64,000 bases of DNA from Mariniradius saccharolyticus AK6 (GCF_000330725.2 NZ_AMZY02000005.1:62001-126000); one strand, 5' to 3'; counted from the stretch's first letter, positions 45,336-54,717 are shown. Made by a program: numbers and translations. The notes: generated from the sequence alone by a model not told the origin.

Positions 45336-46304
45336 TTAGCGCTTTTCGTTCGAAAGAGCCCATTGGAATGATTCCCGAAGCGGTCTGTAAGTAGGCCCAA
45401 GAATACGCTGCACCTTGTCGTTTAGCATAGTTATATCCAACTTGGACAGCATGGCTGTCTGTTTGTTGAGCGGGTTTTTGGAAAAACCCATTGCCCTCGC
45501 AATGCCGACGGCCAAAATCGCAAGGGTAAGTTGGAAGTCGCTTACCGGCTTTGTAGGTGGTTTCTTCCCTGCTACCTCAGCCATTTGGACAAAAAAATCC
45601 CGGTAGGATATCGATGCCGCATTGAGGATGAATTTTTCTCCCCAAAGACCTTTTTCAAAAAGTCCGTAGGTGATCTCAACAGCGTCGCGGATATCGATGT
45701 AATTGATGGAACCTGGAGGATAATACTTACTCCCCTCCAACACATATTGATACACCTGTGTGCTGCTGCGCGCATCCGATAATTTGCCCAAAATGACCGA
45801 AGGCAAAAGCACCATGACCTGCAAACCTTCCATTGCCCCTCTCCAAACCTCCAATTCTGCTTGGTATTTGGAAACTGCATAGGGCGTGTTCAAGTTAGAC
45901 TCAACCCAAGCCGTTTCTTCGTTACAAGTTTTTCCTTCGGCGGTTCTGCCGAGGGCGGAAACCGAACTCACATGAATCAACTTGCCGACTCCCTTTCCGA
46001 GCATTGCATTTACCACATTGGTGGTTCCTTCCACATTGACCTTGTTCAAGTCTTCGGAATCTTTGGGATGAAAGGAGACTTTTCCCGCGGCATGAATAAC
46101 CACATCTATTTCATCCAAGGCTTCCTCTATCGAAATTGGATCCAACACGTCTCCTTCCCGCCACTGCACCTGCTCTTTGAAATCGTCCAATAGTCCATAT
46201 CCTTGCCCTTGCCGTTTCAGGCAAAAAACCTCATGCTGCAGGGCAAACTTTCGCGCCAAATAACTCCCAAATAGTCCAGTTGCTCCCGTGATCAGAATTT
46301 TCAT
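45336..46304 (-). CDS. NAD-dependent epimerase/dehydratase family protein (extended SDR)
   Basis: 322-residue extended short-chain dehydrogenase. The NAD(P) loop ITGATGLFGSYLA is at 4-16, with VIHAAGKVSFHP near 70 and the catalytic YAVSKYQAE (YxxxK) near 147. The subgroup is like dihydroflavonol-reductase or sterol-dehydrogenase type proteins; the substrate is not determined. The start overlaps the stop of the CpsB/YwqE-type gene by four bases, so it is probably in one operon with rfbC, perhaps in surface-glycan or lipid modification. Confidence 0.88.
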   Translation of the reverse strand: MKILITGATGLFGSYLARKFALQHEVFCLKRQGQGYGLLDDFKEQVQWREGDVLDPISIEEALDEIDVVIHAAGKVSFHPKDSEDLNKVNVEGTTNVVNAMLGKGVGKLIHVSSVSALGRTAEGKTCNEETAWVESNLNTPYAVSKYQAELEVWRGAMEGLQVMVLLPSVILGKLSDARSSTQVYQYVLEGSKYYPPGSINYIDIRDAVEITYGLFEKGLWGEKFILNAASISYRDFFVQMAEVAGKKPPTKPVSDFQLTLAILAVGIARAMGFSKNPLNKQTAMLSKLDITMLNDKVQRILGPTYRPLRESFQWALSNEKR

Positions 46305-47053
46305 AGCTCATGGTTCAATAGTGGAAGCCGCCGAAGTTTGGCATAAATCCGATTCTCTGGCAATCGTTGCAAGGCATCCAGATACCGCTCATTGTGGCAG
46401 TCAGTCCCAAGGTACCGAATCTTGCCTTTTTCCAAAAGCATTTCGGCAAACTCCTTTACCTGTTTGGAATAAAACCCAGTGAATGAGAGAAGGTTTGCCT
46501 GAAAGTAAATATCTCTGTCGAGCAATTCATCCAAGAGCTTTCGGTCCATCATCAGGTATTGGTACCTCTCGGGATGTGCCAAAATGGGCTTGTAACCCTG
46601 CATTTCCATATCGAAGAAAATCTCCTTGAGCATCAGCGGCTTTGCTACAAAACCCGTTTCCACCAAGACTTGGTTTTCGGAAACTGTCAGCAATTTCTCT
46701 CCCTTTTTTACTTTCTCGAGAAAAAACTCATCTATGTAATACTCGGCCGCTGCAGAAATCTCAATCCGAATCTGTTGCCTCGCGAGCTCCTTCCGCAACA
46801 CATCCAAGCCATTCAATATGATCTCGGGAGTATTTCGATAATATTCAGACATGATGTGTGGCGTCGTAATGATCTTCCGCAGGCCATAATCTTGAAGCCT
46901 TTTTACCAATAATATGGACTCCTCCAAAGACTTTGAACCATCGTCAATCCCAGGTATCAGGTGGGAATGCATGTCGACCTGAAGCCAATCCAAGCTGAAT
47001 TTTGCAGGGATTAGCTCATGCCGCTTCGGTTTCAAAAAATCAAGCCAACCCAT
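46301..47053 (-). CDS. CpsB/YwqE-type tyrosine-protein phosphatase (PHP domain)
   Basis: 250-residue manganese-dependent PHP phosphatase of the CpsB/CapC/YwqE family, which dephosphorylates tyrosine kinases that control capsule or exopolysaccharide export. The metal motifs are VDMHSHLIPGIDDGSKS at 27-43, TTPHIM near 65, AAEYY near 103, AHPERY near 157 and LGTDCHNER near 215. The cognate kinase is not in the window. It abuts rfbC directly (stop 47054-47056, start 47053), supporting a link to surface polysaccharide. Confidence 0.9.
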   Translation of the reverse strand: MGWLDFLKPKRHELIPAKFSLDWLQVDMHSHLIPGIDDGSKSLEESILLVKRLQDYGLRKIITTPHIMSEYYRNTPEIILNGLDVLRKELARQQIRIEISAAAEYYIDEFFLEKVKKGEKLLTVSENQVLVETGFVAKPLMLKEIFFDMEMQGYKPILAHPERYQYLMMDRKLLDELLDRDIYFQANLLSFTGFYSKQVKEFAEMLLEKGKIRYLGTDCHNERYLDALQRLPENRIYAKLRRLPLLNHEL

Positions 47054-47602
47054 CTACAATTCTCCGTACCTTTCTATGAATTCCCTCAAAGTGGGCAGTT
47101 CCAAGTCTTTTTCAGAAAGAATCGGATGCTTCACTTCCCAATCAATACCCAAGTCAGGGTCGTTCCAAAGAACCCCTCCCTCACTCTCTTTGTTGTAAAC
47201 ATTGGAACATTTATAAGTAAATACCGAATCCTCGAGCGCTGAGAACCCATGGGCAAAGCCCTCCGGTATCAGCAGCATGTTGTGCAATTCGGCATCTAGC
47301 TCGATCGCAAAATAGGAACCAAAGGTCTTGGAACCCTTCCGTAAATCCACCGCCACATCCAAAACGCGTCCGCTTATAACCCGCACCAGTTTGGCTTGCG
47401 CAAACGGCGCCCGCTGGAAATGCAGTCCTCTTACCGTACCTGCCTTGGAGAATGACTGGTTTTCCTGCATCCATTGAATATCCATACCATGGTCGGCTAG
47501 CCAATCATTTCGATATGACTCAAAAAAATACCCTCTACTGTCTTTCCATACTTTGGGATAAATTTCCAAAAGGCCTTCCAAAGGCGTGGTTTTGATATTC
47601 AT
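47054..47602 (-). CDS. rfbC: dTDP-4-dehydrorhamnose 3,5-epimerase
   Basis: Epimerises the C3 and C5 positions in dTDP-L-rhamnose synthesis. 182 residues, the usual length, from ATG 47602 (MNIKTTPLEGLLEI); a longer in-frame reading to 47764 adds 54 residues without homology. The catalytic His lies in VRGLHFQ, with the cupin segment IPEGFAHGFSAL and NVYNKESEGGVLWND. The rfbA, rfbB and rfbD partners are absent here, so it is a detached copy at the head of a three-gene group. Confidence 0.94.
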   Translation of the reverse strand: MNIKTTPLEGLLEIYPKVWKDSRGYFFESYRNDWLADHGMDIQWMQENQSFSKAGTVRGLHFQRAPFAQAKLVRVISGRVLDVAVDLRKGSKTFGSYFAIELDAELHNMLLIPEGFAHGFSALEDSVFTYKCSNVYNKESEGGVLWNDPDLGIDWEVKHPILSEKDLELPTLREFIERYGEL

Positions 47603-47822
47603 TATGGTAAAGTCGCTTGATTTGGTTTTCAGACCATATTTGCCGATCTCGATCGGGCTCAACGAATATTTTTCTAGAATCAACCCTTTAAAAAAAGGTA
47701 TCAGTCTGAAATCGAGCCCAAATATAAGGCTATTTGCCTCGAGGTTGGTAACTTTGATGCACAATCCGATGGGAACTTATACGCGATTTTCTTCCTTTCA
47801 TGTTCAACTCTCTTACTGATTC

Positions 47823-49088
47823 ATGAGCAAACTCTCCAGAAAACTCCAAAAATTGTACGATACCGCGCCTCTGCAGGAAACAGCCGTATTGGTTGCCCTG
47901 ATACGGCAAGGGCAAACCGAGCAGCAGGCCAATGAGTATCTGGATGAATTGGCGTTTTTGACGGAGACTTTGGGAGCCAAAACGGTTTACAAATTTACCC
48001 AAAGACTGGAGCGGCCAGATGTGCGAACCTTCGTCGGGTCGGGAAAACTGGAGGAAATCCAGTCGTACGTGGAGCACTTTGCCGTGGACATGGTCATCTT
48101 TGACGATGACCTGAGCCCGTCCCAAATGAGAAACCTCGAAAACGAACTGAAAGTAAAGGTATACGACCGATCACTGTTGATCTTGGATATATTCCTAAAA
48201 CGCGCCCAAACCGCCCAAGCAAAAACCCAGGTTGAATTGGCAAGATTCCAATACCTGCTGCCTCGATTGACCCGGATGTGGACACACTTGGAACGTCAAC
48301 GAGGCGGTACCGGAACCCGCGGCGGTGCAGGTGAAAAAGAAATCGAAACCGATAAGCGAGATATCCGAAACAAGATCGCACTTCTCAAGACCAAGCTGAA
48401 AGAAATCGAAAAACAAGGCTTGACGCAGCGCAAAAGTAGAAAAGGCATCGTTCGCGTCGCTTTGGTCGGTTATACCAATGTGGGCAAGAGCACACTCATG
48501 AACCTGATTACCAAATCGGACATTCTGGCCGAAAACAAGCTCTTTGCCACCGTCGATTCCACAGTCAGAAAGGTCGTGTTGGAAAACATCCCTTTCCTGC
48601 TTTCCGATACGGTGGGCTTTATCCGAAAACTTCCCACCCACCTCATAGAATCCTTCAAGTCGACTTTGGACGAAATCAGGGAAGCCGACCTGTTGATCCA
48701 TGTGGTGGATATTTCCCACCCAAATTTCGAAGACCATATTTCGGTCGTCAATGAAACACTCAATGAGATCGGTGCGGGTGATAAGCCGATTTTCCTCGTA
48801 TTCAACAAGATGGATTTGGTGCCGCCGAAGCCTTCGGAGGAAGAAATGATGCACATGACCGAGCATGAGCTTCAGGAAAAAAGGTACCTGGATTTCGAGC
48901 AGTTGGCTACAGCCTATGGCAAGAAAACCGGTATTGCACCCATATTCATGTCAGCCCACAACGGCGGCAATGTGGAACTGTTTCGCCAAGGTTTGATCAA
49001 GGAAGTGAAAAAGCAGCATTTGAAGATTTATCCCCACTATTTGGAAAACGAAGTGGTGGATTTTTCAGCTTTTGAAAATCTCGACTAG
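47823..49088 (+). CDS. hflX: GTPase HflX
   Basis: Ribosome-associated GTPase that splits stalled 70S ribosomes, 421 residues. The N-terminal HflX domain has RTFVGSGKLEEI and DDLSPSQMRNLE, then a coiled linker with the glycine-rich RQRGGTGTRGGAGE. The G domain has GYTNVGKSTLMN (G1), DTVGFIRKLP (G3) and VFNKMDL (G4). The stop codon TAG shares the palindrome CTAG with the stop of the convergent rsmF-like gene. Confidence 0.96.
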   Translation: MSKLSRKLQKLYDTAPLQETAVLVALIRQGQTEQQANEYLDELAFLTETLGAKTVYKFTQRLERPDVRTFVGSGKLEEIQSYVEHFAVDMVIFDDDLSPSQMRNLENELKVKVYDRSLLILDIFLKRAQTAQAKTQVELARFQYLLPRLTRMWTHLERQRGGTGTRGGAGEKEIETDKRDIRNKIALLKTKLKEIEKQGLTQRKSRKGIVRVALVGYTNVGKSTLMNLITKSDILAENKLFATVDSTVRKVVLENIPFLLSDTVGFIRKLPTHLIESFKSTLDEIREADLLIHVVDISHPNFEDHISVVNETLNEIGAGDKPIFLVFNKMDLVPPKPSEEEMMHMTEHELQEKRYLDFEQLATAYGKKTGIAPIFMSAHNGGNVELFRQGLIKEVKKQHLKIYPHYLENEVVDFSAFENLD

Positions 49089-50485
49089 GCATCCTCACCG
49101 CCCTGCATCCGTATCCGCCATTCCTTGGGATAGTAATTATTGATCCGATTGCCGAGGTTTTTGATCCAACCCAAGGGTAGATTCGCATATGTGATCAGAA
49201 TCCAACCTTCGGGCAAATCCCCAGTCAAGGAAAACTCCTCCCTACGCAAAAATTGAAGGGCCTGCTTGATATCAAGATCCAAGGTCGGAAAACCGGGTTC
49301 GGGAAAAATGCTCATCGCCCATTCATGGCTTGGAATCAACTGGCTTTTGGAAAATTGCCCGAGTTCCACACCAAAATATTTGATGTTGAGATACCGGGAC
49401 AAAAATTCAAAATGCTGGCGAAAATTCGAGTTCAACCAGAAGACTGATTCTTGCAGCTTGTAAAAAATACTGTTTTCGGGCAAATCGACCTGCGATTGGA
49501 TCAGCGCAGCCTCGGCGTTGGAAACGGATTTGAGAAAGGGATGCTTGAAATCCTTCACCCTTCGCGGCTCCAATACCTCGGCATCCTCGGATCTTTTGAG
49601 GACCGTCACAAACAATCCCTCTCCTGGTACTAAATGGGGGAAAAAACGATATCCAAAGAATTGCCCTTCGTCAGTCTCGACTTTACTTTCAATGATATTC
49701 CATTCCGGTAGCAATGGAATCCGCACCGGTTCATACGCAAATTCAGAAACAACATATTTGACGATTTCCTCATTTTCACGCTCGTTGAAGGTACAAGTGC
49801 TATAGACCAAATACCCGCCTGCCTTCACCAATGCTGCGGCTTGGTCCATGATCCGCTCCTGACGGAGGGCACATAGCTGCACATGGTCCAATGACCATTC
49901 GTCCCTTGCCTCGGGATCTTTTCGAAACATCCCCTCGCCCGAACAGGGTGCATCGACCAAAACCAAATCAAAAAATCCATGAAGTTCCCCAAAATGCTCC
50001 GGGTCGTTTTGGGTCACCATCGTATTGCCCAGACCCCATTTGATGATGTTTTCCTTGAGGATATTCGCGCGGGCCTTGATCACTTCATTGGCCACCAAGA
50101 AGCCCTCGTCCCCCAAATAGCTGCCCAACAAAGTAGCCTTTCCACCTGGCGCGGCAGATAGGTCCAGATAGATGCCGTCTTTTGGAGCACAGACGCTTTC
50201 GAGAATATGCCCAAGAAACATCGAAGAGGACTCCTGTACATAATAAGCCCCTGCATGAAAAAGTGGATCCAGAGTGAAAATCGGCCTTTTTTCCAAAACC
50301 CGTCCCTCTGGATTCCAAGCCACCGAAGGGAGATTACTGAAAGCTTCGCATGGTTTGAAGGGATTGAGTCGGATCGAAGTTTTGGTATCCGCGTCCAAGG
50401 CTTTCTCGAATACCGCATATGTCTCCGACCCAAAATAGGCTTTCATTTGCTGGGAGAATGCGTCGGGAATCTGAAAAGCGGCCAT
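49085..50485 (-). CDS. RsmF-type rRNA m5C methyltransferase
   Basis: S-adenosylmethionine-dependent RNA cytosine-5 methyltransferase of the NOL1/NOP2/sun family, 466 residues, with the RsmF C-terminal extension that contains a PUA-like part. The SAM loop is DLSAAPGGKATLLGSYL near 110; the two catalytic Cys are in DAPCSGEGMF near 181 and YSTCTF near 229. Its target is expected to be 16S rRNA. It is tail-to-tail with hflX with a four-base overlap and no room for a terminator. Confidence 0.92.
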   Translation of the reverse strand: MAAFQIPDAFSQQMKAYFGSETYAVFEKALDADTKTSIRLNPFKPCEAFSNLPSVAWNPEGRVLEKRPIFTLDPLFHAGAYYVQESSSMFLGHILESVCAPKDGIYLDLSAAPGGKATLLGSYLGDEGFLVANEVIKARANILKENIIKWGLGNTMVTQNDPEHFGELHGFFDLVLVDAPCSGEGMFRKDPEARDEWSLDHVQLCALRQERIMDQAAALVKAGGYLVYSTCTFNERENEEIVKYVVSEFAYEPVRIPLLPEWNIIESKVETDEGQFFGYRFFPHLVPGEGLFVTVLKRSEDAEVLEPRRVKDFKHPFLKSVSNAEAALIQSQVDLPENSIFYKLQESVFWLNSNFRQHFEFLSRYLNIKYFGVELGQFSKSQLIPSHEWAMSIFPEPGFPTLDLDIKQALQFLRREEFSLTGDLPEGWILITYANLPLGWIKNLGNRINNYYPKEWRIRMQGGEDA

Positions 50486-50528
50486 TGGTTTTTCCCCAAA
50501 AATAGAAAAATCGACCGTAAGTGTCTCC

Positions 50529-51302
50529 CTAATCCTGTTCTACAACCGCGACCTTCTTGATTTCCGCTTCGAATTTCCGGATCAAGCCCTTGATTTCCTG
50601 TACAAGATCCTGTTGGGCATTTCTGATGAGCGTGCTATTCTTGACCGAAGCTCCATGGTTGTAAATATACAGGTAGGTTCGGTGCAGGTCATGCCAGGCG
50701 CCAATCTTGCCTTGCAGAAATTCGAGGTACCCCCAATTCACTTGAAACTCGGGAAAAATCTCACTCAAATGTTGGATGGTCTTGATGGACTTTCGAGACT
50801 CATGGAGCGTTCCTAGAAAATAGACCCGGTGACAATTTTTACCCACAGCCCGCAAGTGGTGAAATAAAAAAGATTCAGCGAGTTCGTCATCCAACGGGAC
50901 AAGCTGATCCTTAATCTTTGACAATGAAGATTCGATCAACTGGGAGTACCAGCGGCGTTTCAGCTCGAATTTAGCAGTCTGATAAGTGATGGTTTCCTGC
51001 AATGTGCTCTTAATACTTGCATCCTTAATCTGCAGTGCTTCCATATTTGCAAGATGGAGTTGGGCTTCCCGGATTTTTCCGGCATGCTTGAAAATCTCCC
51101 GCACATCCTTAAATTCGGAGAGACCTGACTTCCCTTCCTCAAGGACGCATTGGAGCTTTAACAATGAATGGATTTTCTTCGTAGCAACTCTGAATTGATG
51201 GAGCGCCTCGGCGTCCCGCTCTTCGCAAAATCGGTCAAATTGGGTTTCCAGATTTTCCCAGTGCTGAACTAAGTACTGCTTTTGAATGGATTTTTTAAGC
51301 AT
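50529..51302 (-). CDS. CHAD domain protein
   Basis: 257-residue helical protein with a CHAD domain (conserved histidines and basic residues that bind polyphosphate in studied members). The visible signature is EALHQFRVATKKIHSLLK near 32-49, a second block HRVYFLGTLHESRKSIKTIQ near 158-177, and GAWHDLHRTY near 208. There is no signal peptide and no CYTH/triphosphatase domain attached. No phosphate gene is beside it. Confidence 0.88.
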   Translation of the reverse strand: MLKKSIQKQYLVQHWENLETQFDRFCEERDAEALHQFRVATKKIHSLLKLQCVLEEGKSGLSEFKDVREIFKHAGKIREAQLHLANMEALQIKDASIKSTLQETITYQTAKFELKRRWYSQLIESSLSKIKDQLVPLDDELAESFLFHHLRAVGKNCHRVYFLGTLHESRKSIKTIQHLSEIFPEFQVNWGYLEFLQGKIGAWHDLHRTYLYIYNHGASVKNSTLIRNAQQDLVQEIKGLIRKFEAEIKKVAVVEQD

Positions 51303-51388
51303 GGCCCAGTAAGGTTAAATTAAAATATATTGAAAATAATCTGATTTTCTGCCAAAAAACACTCAGGAGTCCTACGAACGCCCTTGAT

Positions 51389-52306
51389 CTATTTTTTCCT
51401 AACTGAAAAACCTAGACCAACATGAAACCTTACTTGTTTCAACTCTAAACTGGTCAGGCTTGTACCCACACGGACATTCAAACCCTTGAAATCCCCCATC
51501 AAACCTGTCTCCAGAGTGGGCTGATTGAGGTTGGACTGCTGATTTCTTGCCCAAACGTTGCCGATGTTGTTACTGTTTTCGTCCAGAATCTCCATCTCCC
51601 AGTATTCTCGGGAATGGTTCAGCCCAACACCTCCATACATCCATACCGGTGCAAAAAGCTTCCAAGTAAGCCCCATCACCAGCTCCACCATTCCAGACTT
51701 TACCTGGCCAGTCGCCTCTGTCTTGGCATAGGGACTTCCATAAACGGTGCCTGAATTGTTGACTGTAAACTCTGCTTTGTTTTGCAGGAATGCTTGATTG
51801 GTACGAATGAGAAAATAGGTCCCAATCCCGTGCGTATTCAGGCTGCCCAAATGAAAACCAAAAGGCATATCTGGGCTGTAGGTCAAGGCGTAATAGAACC
51901 TATCCATTGACCGGATTGGGATAAACCCACTTTGGCTCGACTTTTTCTTTTTGTCCCAAAGCGATTCTTCCAAAGCCGCTATTTGAGTTTCCAGTTCACC
52001 ATCGTCCAACCTTTTTGCCTCAGATAGAAAAGGCTTCGCCATCTTGCTATTTCCAATTTCCATGTGGGCAAGTGCCGAATAATAATACCCCGCAGCCTTG
52101 TCCACATCCAGCCAGATTTGGGTCCTTGCCAGTTCCAGCACCCTAGCCCAATTCCTATCCACAATCTCGGCGGCGATTTGCATTTCCAAATCCTCCGCTG
52201 AAAATTTCTGTGCAAACGATTGGGTTGGATTGCCCAACCAAATGTGTGTAATTATTACAAAAGCCAAAGCAAAAGGTGCCTTGACCCTACTGAAACCAAA
52301 CGACAT
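51389..52306 (-). CDS. Exported hypothetical envelope protein
   Basis: 305 residues, not recognised. The signal peptide is about residues 1-33 ending QSFAQ. A helical, TPR-like part follows (about 36-115, AAGYYYSALAHMEIGNSKMA), then a beta-rich part rich in Gly and aromatic residues (about 125-305) ending RFHVGLGFSVRKK, as in small outer-membrane beta-barrels. An outer-membrane role is a guess from composition. Confidence 0.75.
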   Translation of the reverse strand: MSFGFSRVKAPFALAFVIITHIWLGNPTQSFAQKFSAEDLEMQIAAEIVDRNWARVLELARTQIWLDVDKAAGYYYSALAHMEIGNSKMAKPFLSEAKRLDDGELETQIAALEESLWDKKKKSSQSGFIPIRSMDRFYYALTYSPDMPFGFHLGSLNTHGIGTYFLIRTNQAFLQNKAEFTVNNSGTVYGSPYAKTEATGQVKSGMVELVMGLTWKLFAPVWMYGGVGLNHSREYWEMEILDENSNNIGNVWARNQQSNLNQPTLETGLMGDFKGLNVRVGTSLTSLELKQVRFHVGLGFSVRKK

Positions 52307-52453
52307 AAAATCCAGAAAAATGGGGTGATTAACTGGTGATAAGTGATTGAATTTGAGTAAAATAATCCAATTATCAAAATAAATTTTCAGCCTGAAAAAA
52401 GCCGATTTTGAACACTTTTTTATGTCGGTTTTAGCAAAAAACTCACCTATCCA

Positions 52454-53320
52454 TTAGTTCTCCTTTTTCGATGGGAGCGGCGCAAATGTCCCCAGTTCTT
52501 CGATTTGGTAGCCTTCCGGGTAGGTTGGGCGTCGCCGTTTGGTTCCCAACAGCGGTTCTTTCCTTTCGGGAAAATAGCGGAGAATCCTAGCCCTGAGTTT
52601 CAAAAACGAAGAAACTACGGCCCCAAAGATACCTGCAGGTTTTGGGAAGCCCATCGCCGCCCGCAGGGGTTCATCCATCAGTGCATAGACAAACGGACGC
52701 CCGAGGCCATGAAAGAATTTTGGAAGGTAAAAACCTAAAAGCAAGGACACCGTCTTGTCGCCAATTAGCTTGTTGCTCTGCGCAAATACAAAATGCCGAG
52801 TTTCATAATCTTTATTGAATTGCTCAAACTCCTCGAGCGAATTGGGTATATCCCGAATCTGCATCCGCTCGCCCAGCCTGCGGTAATTGATATAAATCGA
52901 CTGCCTTTCCAAGTCGGTAAAAGGCCTCCACCCGTATTTGTCCATCCATCGAATCGGCTCAAAAATGAAAGTGGACAGGACGTACAGGAAATCACCATTG
53001 GAAATCTTGAACCGCGCGTGCATGTCGTTCATACGGTGAATGGCGCGCTTGCCCCGGAGGCTGTCCATGCCATGCTCGAGGATTTCATAGAGAATCAGCT
53101 CCGTATCATCATAACGCTTCCTTGGTCTCGCTGTAAACTCCCCGGTCCCCGCCAAAATCTTGGAAATCGAGGGCACAGCAAAGGTGCGAAAAAGCGCAAA
53201 CTCCAAGGCCCTTTCCATGTCCCAAGGGAAGCAATGACAAGTCAGCAAAAAGGCGATTTCCCGATGATCCTTTTCCGGATCAAGCGCGGCGATTTTGGAC
53301 GAAAAGGGTTTGTTGTTCAT
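52454..53320 (-). CDS. MpaB/DUF2236-type oxygenase-like protein
   Basis: 288-residue protein of the oxygenase MpaB (DUF2236) family, related to latex-clearing heme proteins. The family blocks KRAIHRMNDMHARFKISNGDF and FIFEPIRWMDKYGWRPF are present; the His in IHRMND is the usual conserved residue, likely a heme ligand in relatives. Other features are GLGRPFVYALMDEPLRAAMGFP and a basic C-terminal tail. No signal peptide is seen. Its substrate is unknown. Confidence 0.85.
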   Translation of the reverse strand: MNNKPFSSKIAALDPEKDHREIAFLLTCHCFPWDMERALEFALFRTFAVPSISKILAGTGEFTARPRKRYDDTELILYEILEHGMDSLRGKRAIHRMNDMHARFKISNGDFLYVLSTFIFEPIRWMDKYGWRPFTDLERQSIYINYRRLGERMQIRDIPNSLEEFEQFNKDYETRHFVFAQSNKLIGDKTVSLLLGFYLPKFFHGLGRPFVYALMDEPLRAAMGFPKPAGIFGAVVSSFLKLRARILRYFPERKEPLLGTKRRRPTYPEGYQIEELGTFAPLPSKKEN

Positions 53321-53511
53321 CTTATGGAAAAATTAGCTCGGTCCTGACCAAATTCGGAGATAACTCACCCATAGTCACACCTTTTGTTGAACCAAGGTAA
53401 CGTGATCGTTGTGATTTTGGAATATATCTAGGATAGATTTTATTGAATCGAGGAAACCATTTTTGTCGGTTTTTTGCTTATTCTCCTGATCAACCGTCAA
53501 AACTCAATCAC

Positions 53512-54117
53512 ATGCAAAGACCTGATTTCAATATCTCAGAGGTTAACAAAATCATCCGTGGACGCAGGTCCCAATTTATCGCCCAATTCAAGGAAAATGA
53601 CCCAGTAGACGACAGCATCATCGAGGAAATCCTCGAAAACGCGACTTGGGCACCAACGCACAAGCTGACCGAACCTTGGAGTTTTACAGTTTTCACCGGC
53701 GAAGGGTTGAAAAAATTTGCCGACTTCCAGGCAGATCTGTACAAGGAACGAGCCACCAAAAACGGGAACTTTATAGAGGCTACCTACGAAAAATTCAAAG
53801 AAAGCCCCCTGAAGGCTTCCCACATCATCGCGATCAAAATGAAGCGTGACCTGAAGGCCAACTTGCCTGTGATGGAGGAAATCGCTGCCGTAGCAATGGC
53901 AGTCCAAAATATGTACCTGACCGCTGTAGCCCATGGCCTTGCGGCCTATTGGGGAACCGGTGGACCTACATTTTGGCCCGAGGCAAAACCTTGGTTTGGA
54001 TTGGCGGAAGAAGATATGCTGATGGGATTTTTCTATGTGGCAAAGCCTTCTACAGACAATTGGCCCGCAGGAAAAAGAAAACCGTTTGCCGAAAAAACCG
54101 AATGGGTGAGGGAATAA
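53512..54117 (+). CDS. Nitroreductase family protein
   Basis: FMN-dependent oxidoreductase of 201 residues. The N-terminal RGRRSQFIAQF and ATWAPTHKLTEPW segments match the FMN-phosphate and substrate regions; AVAMAVQNMYLTAVAHGLAAYW is the core helix; GFFYVAKPS follows. ATG 53512 (MQRPDFNISEV) is chosen; an upstream in-frame TTG adds 23 unlikely residues. A palindromic intergenic element lies directly downstream. Confidence 0.9.
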   Translation: MQRPDFNISEVNKIIRGRRSQFIAQFKENDPVDDSIIEEILENATWAPTHKLTEPWSFTVFTGEGLKKFADFQADLYKERATKNGNFIEATYEKFKESPLKASHIIAIKMKRDLKANLPVMEEIAAVAMAVQNMYLTAVAHGLAAYWGTGGPTFWPEAKPWFGLAEEDMLMGFFYVAKPSTDNWPAGKRKPFAEKTEWVRE

Positions 54118-54121
54118 GTCC

Positions 54122-54185
54122 CAGTTGGCGTTATTCAGTTGGCAGGTGAAAAACACTGCCAACTGAATAATGCAAATGCCAACTG
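54122..54185. repeat. Nested inverted repeat built on CAGTTGGC
   Basis: The inner perfect 15-bp arms are TTATTCAGTTGGCAG (54131-54145) and its complement at 54156-54170, with a 10-base loop. Outer arms CAGTTGGC (54122-54129) and GCCAACTG (54178-54185) repeat the same 8-mer. It lies between the convergent nitroreductase and DinB genes. There is no U run, so it is not a standard terminator. Confidence 0.85.
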
Positions 54186-54186
54186 A

Positions 54187-54717
54187 CTACCACCCTCTGT
54201 AGCGTGGCGGCTCGATGCCATTGGCACGGATATAGGCTACGGCAGCGCCACGGTGGTGTGTACAGTGGTCGTCAATCAAGGCGATAACTTGCCTGCGGGT
54301 GGCTTGCGAACCGAAAATTTCAACTTTCTCGGCTCTATCTGAATCGTTCAGGCTGGAGATTGTCTTCTTTCCATAGTCATAGCATTTTTCCACAAAAGCC
54401 CTCAACTCTGCCTTAGTGGCAGGTTTGGCGTCTGCAGCAAATCCTGGATCACCTCCCTTGAGAAAATTTGAACTGATCATCACGATGGCAGCAGAAAGGT
54501 GCGTCACTTGTTCCTTGAAGCTCATGCCACCGTCGTCAGGCTTGTAATCAAAAAGGTTTTCCGGCATCTTGTCCACTACTTCAAGTGTAAACTGCTTGCT
54601 ATTGTCCCACTTGGCCACAAATTCCTCCATTGTGGTCTGCGCGAATGATTGGCCCGGAATGACAAAAAGCGCCACCAGGCAACCCATGGTGAAAAGTAAT
54701 CCATAAGTTTTTTTCAT
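54187..54717 (-). CDS. Exported DinB family protein
   Basis: 176 residues with a Sec signal peptide (MKKTYGLLFTMGCLVALFVIPGQSFAQ) followed by a DinB/YfiT-like four-helix bundle. The putative metal histidines are in QVTHLSAAIVM near 75 and DHCTHHRGAAVAYIR near 150 (HHxxxA type). The C-terminus IEPPRYRGW is typical of the family. Export of a DinB domain is common in Bacteroidota; the enzymatic role is unknown. ATG 54717 is chosen because a longer reading would run into the gldD promoter region. Confidence 0.88.
   Translation of the reverse strand: MKKTYGLLFTMGCLVALFVIPGQSFAQTTMEEFVAKWDNSKQFTLEVVDKMPENLFDYKPDDGGMSFKEQVTHLSAAIVMISSNFLKGGDPGFAADAKPATKAELRAFVEKCYDYGKKTISSLNDSDRAEKVEIFGSQATRRQVIALIDDHCTHHRGAAVAYIRANGIEPPRYRGW

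Noticed and set aside
52390-52445. Hairpin after the MpaB-type gene
   Set aside because: AAAGCCGA and TCGGTTTT pair only with a wobble and a 19-base loop; too weak to call a terminator.
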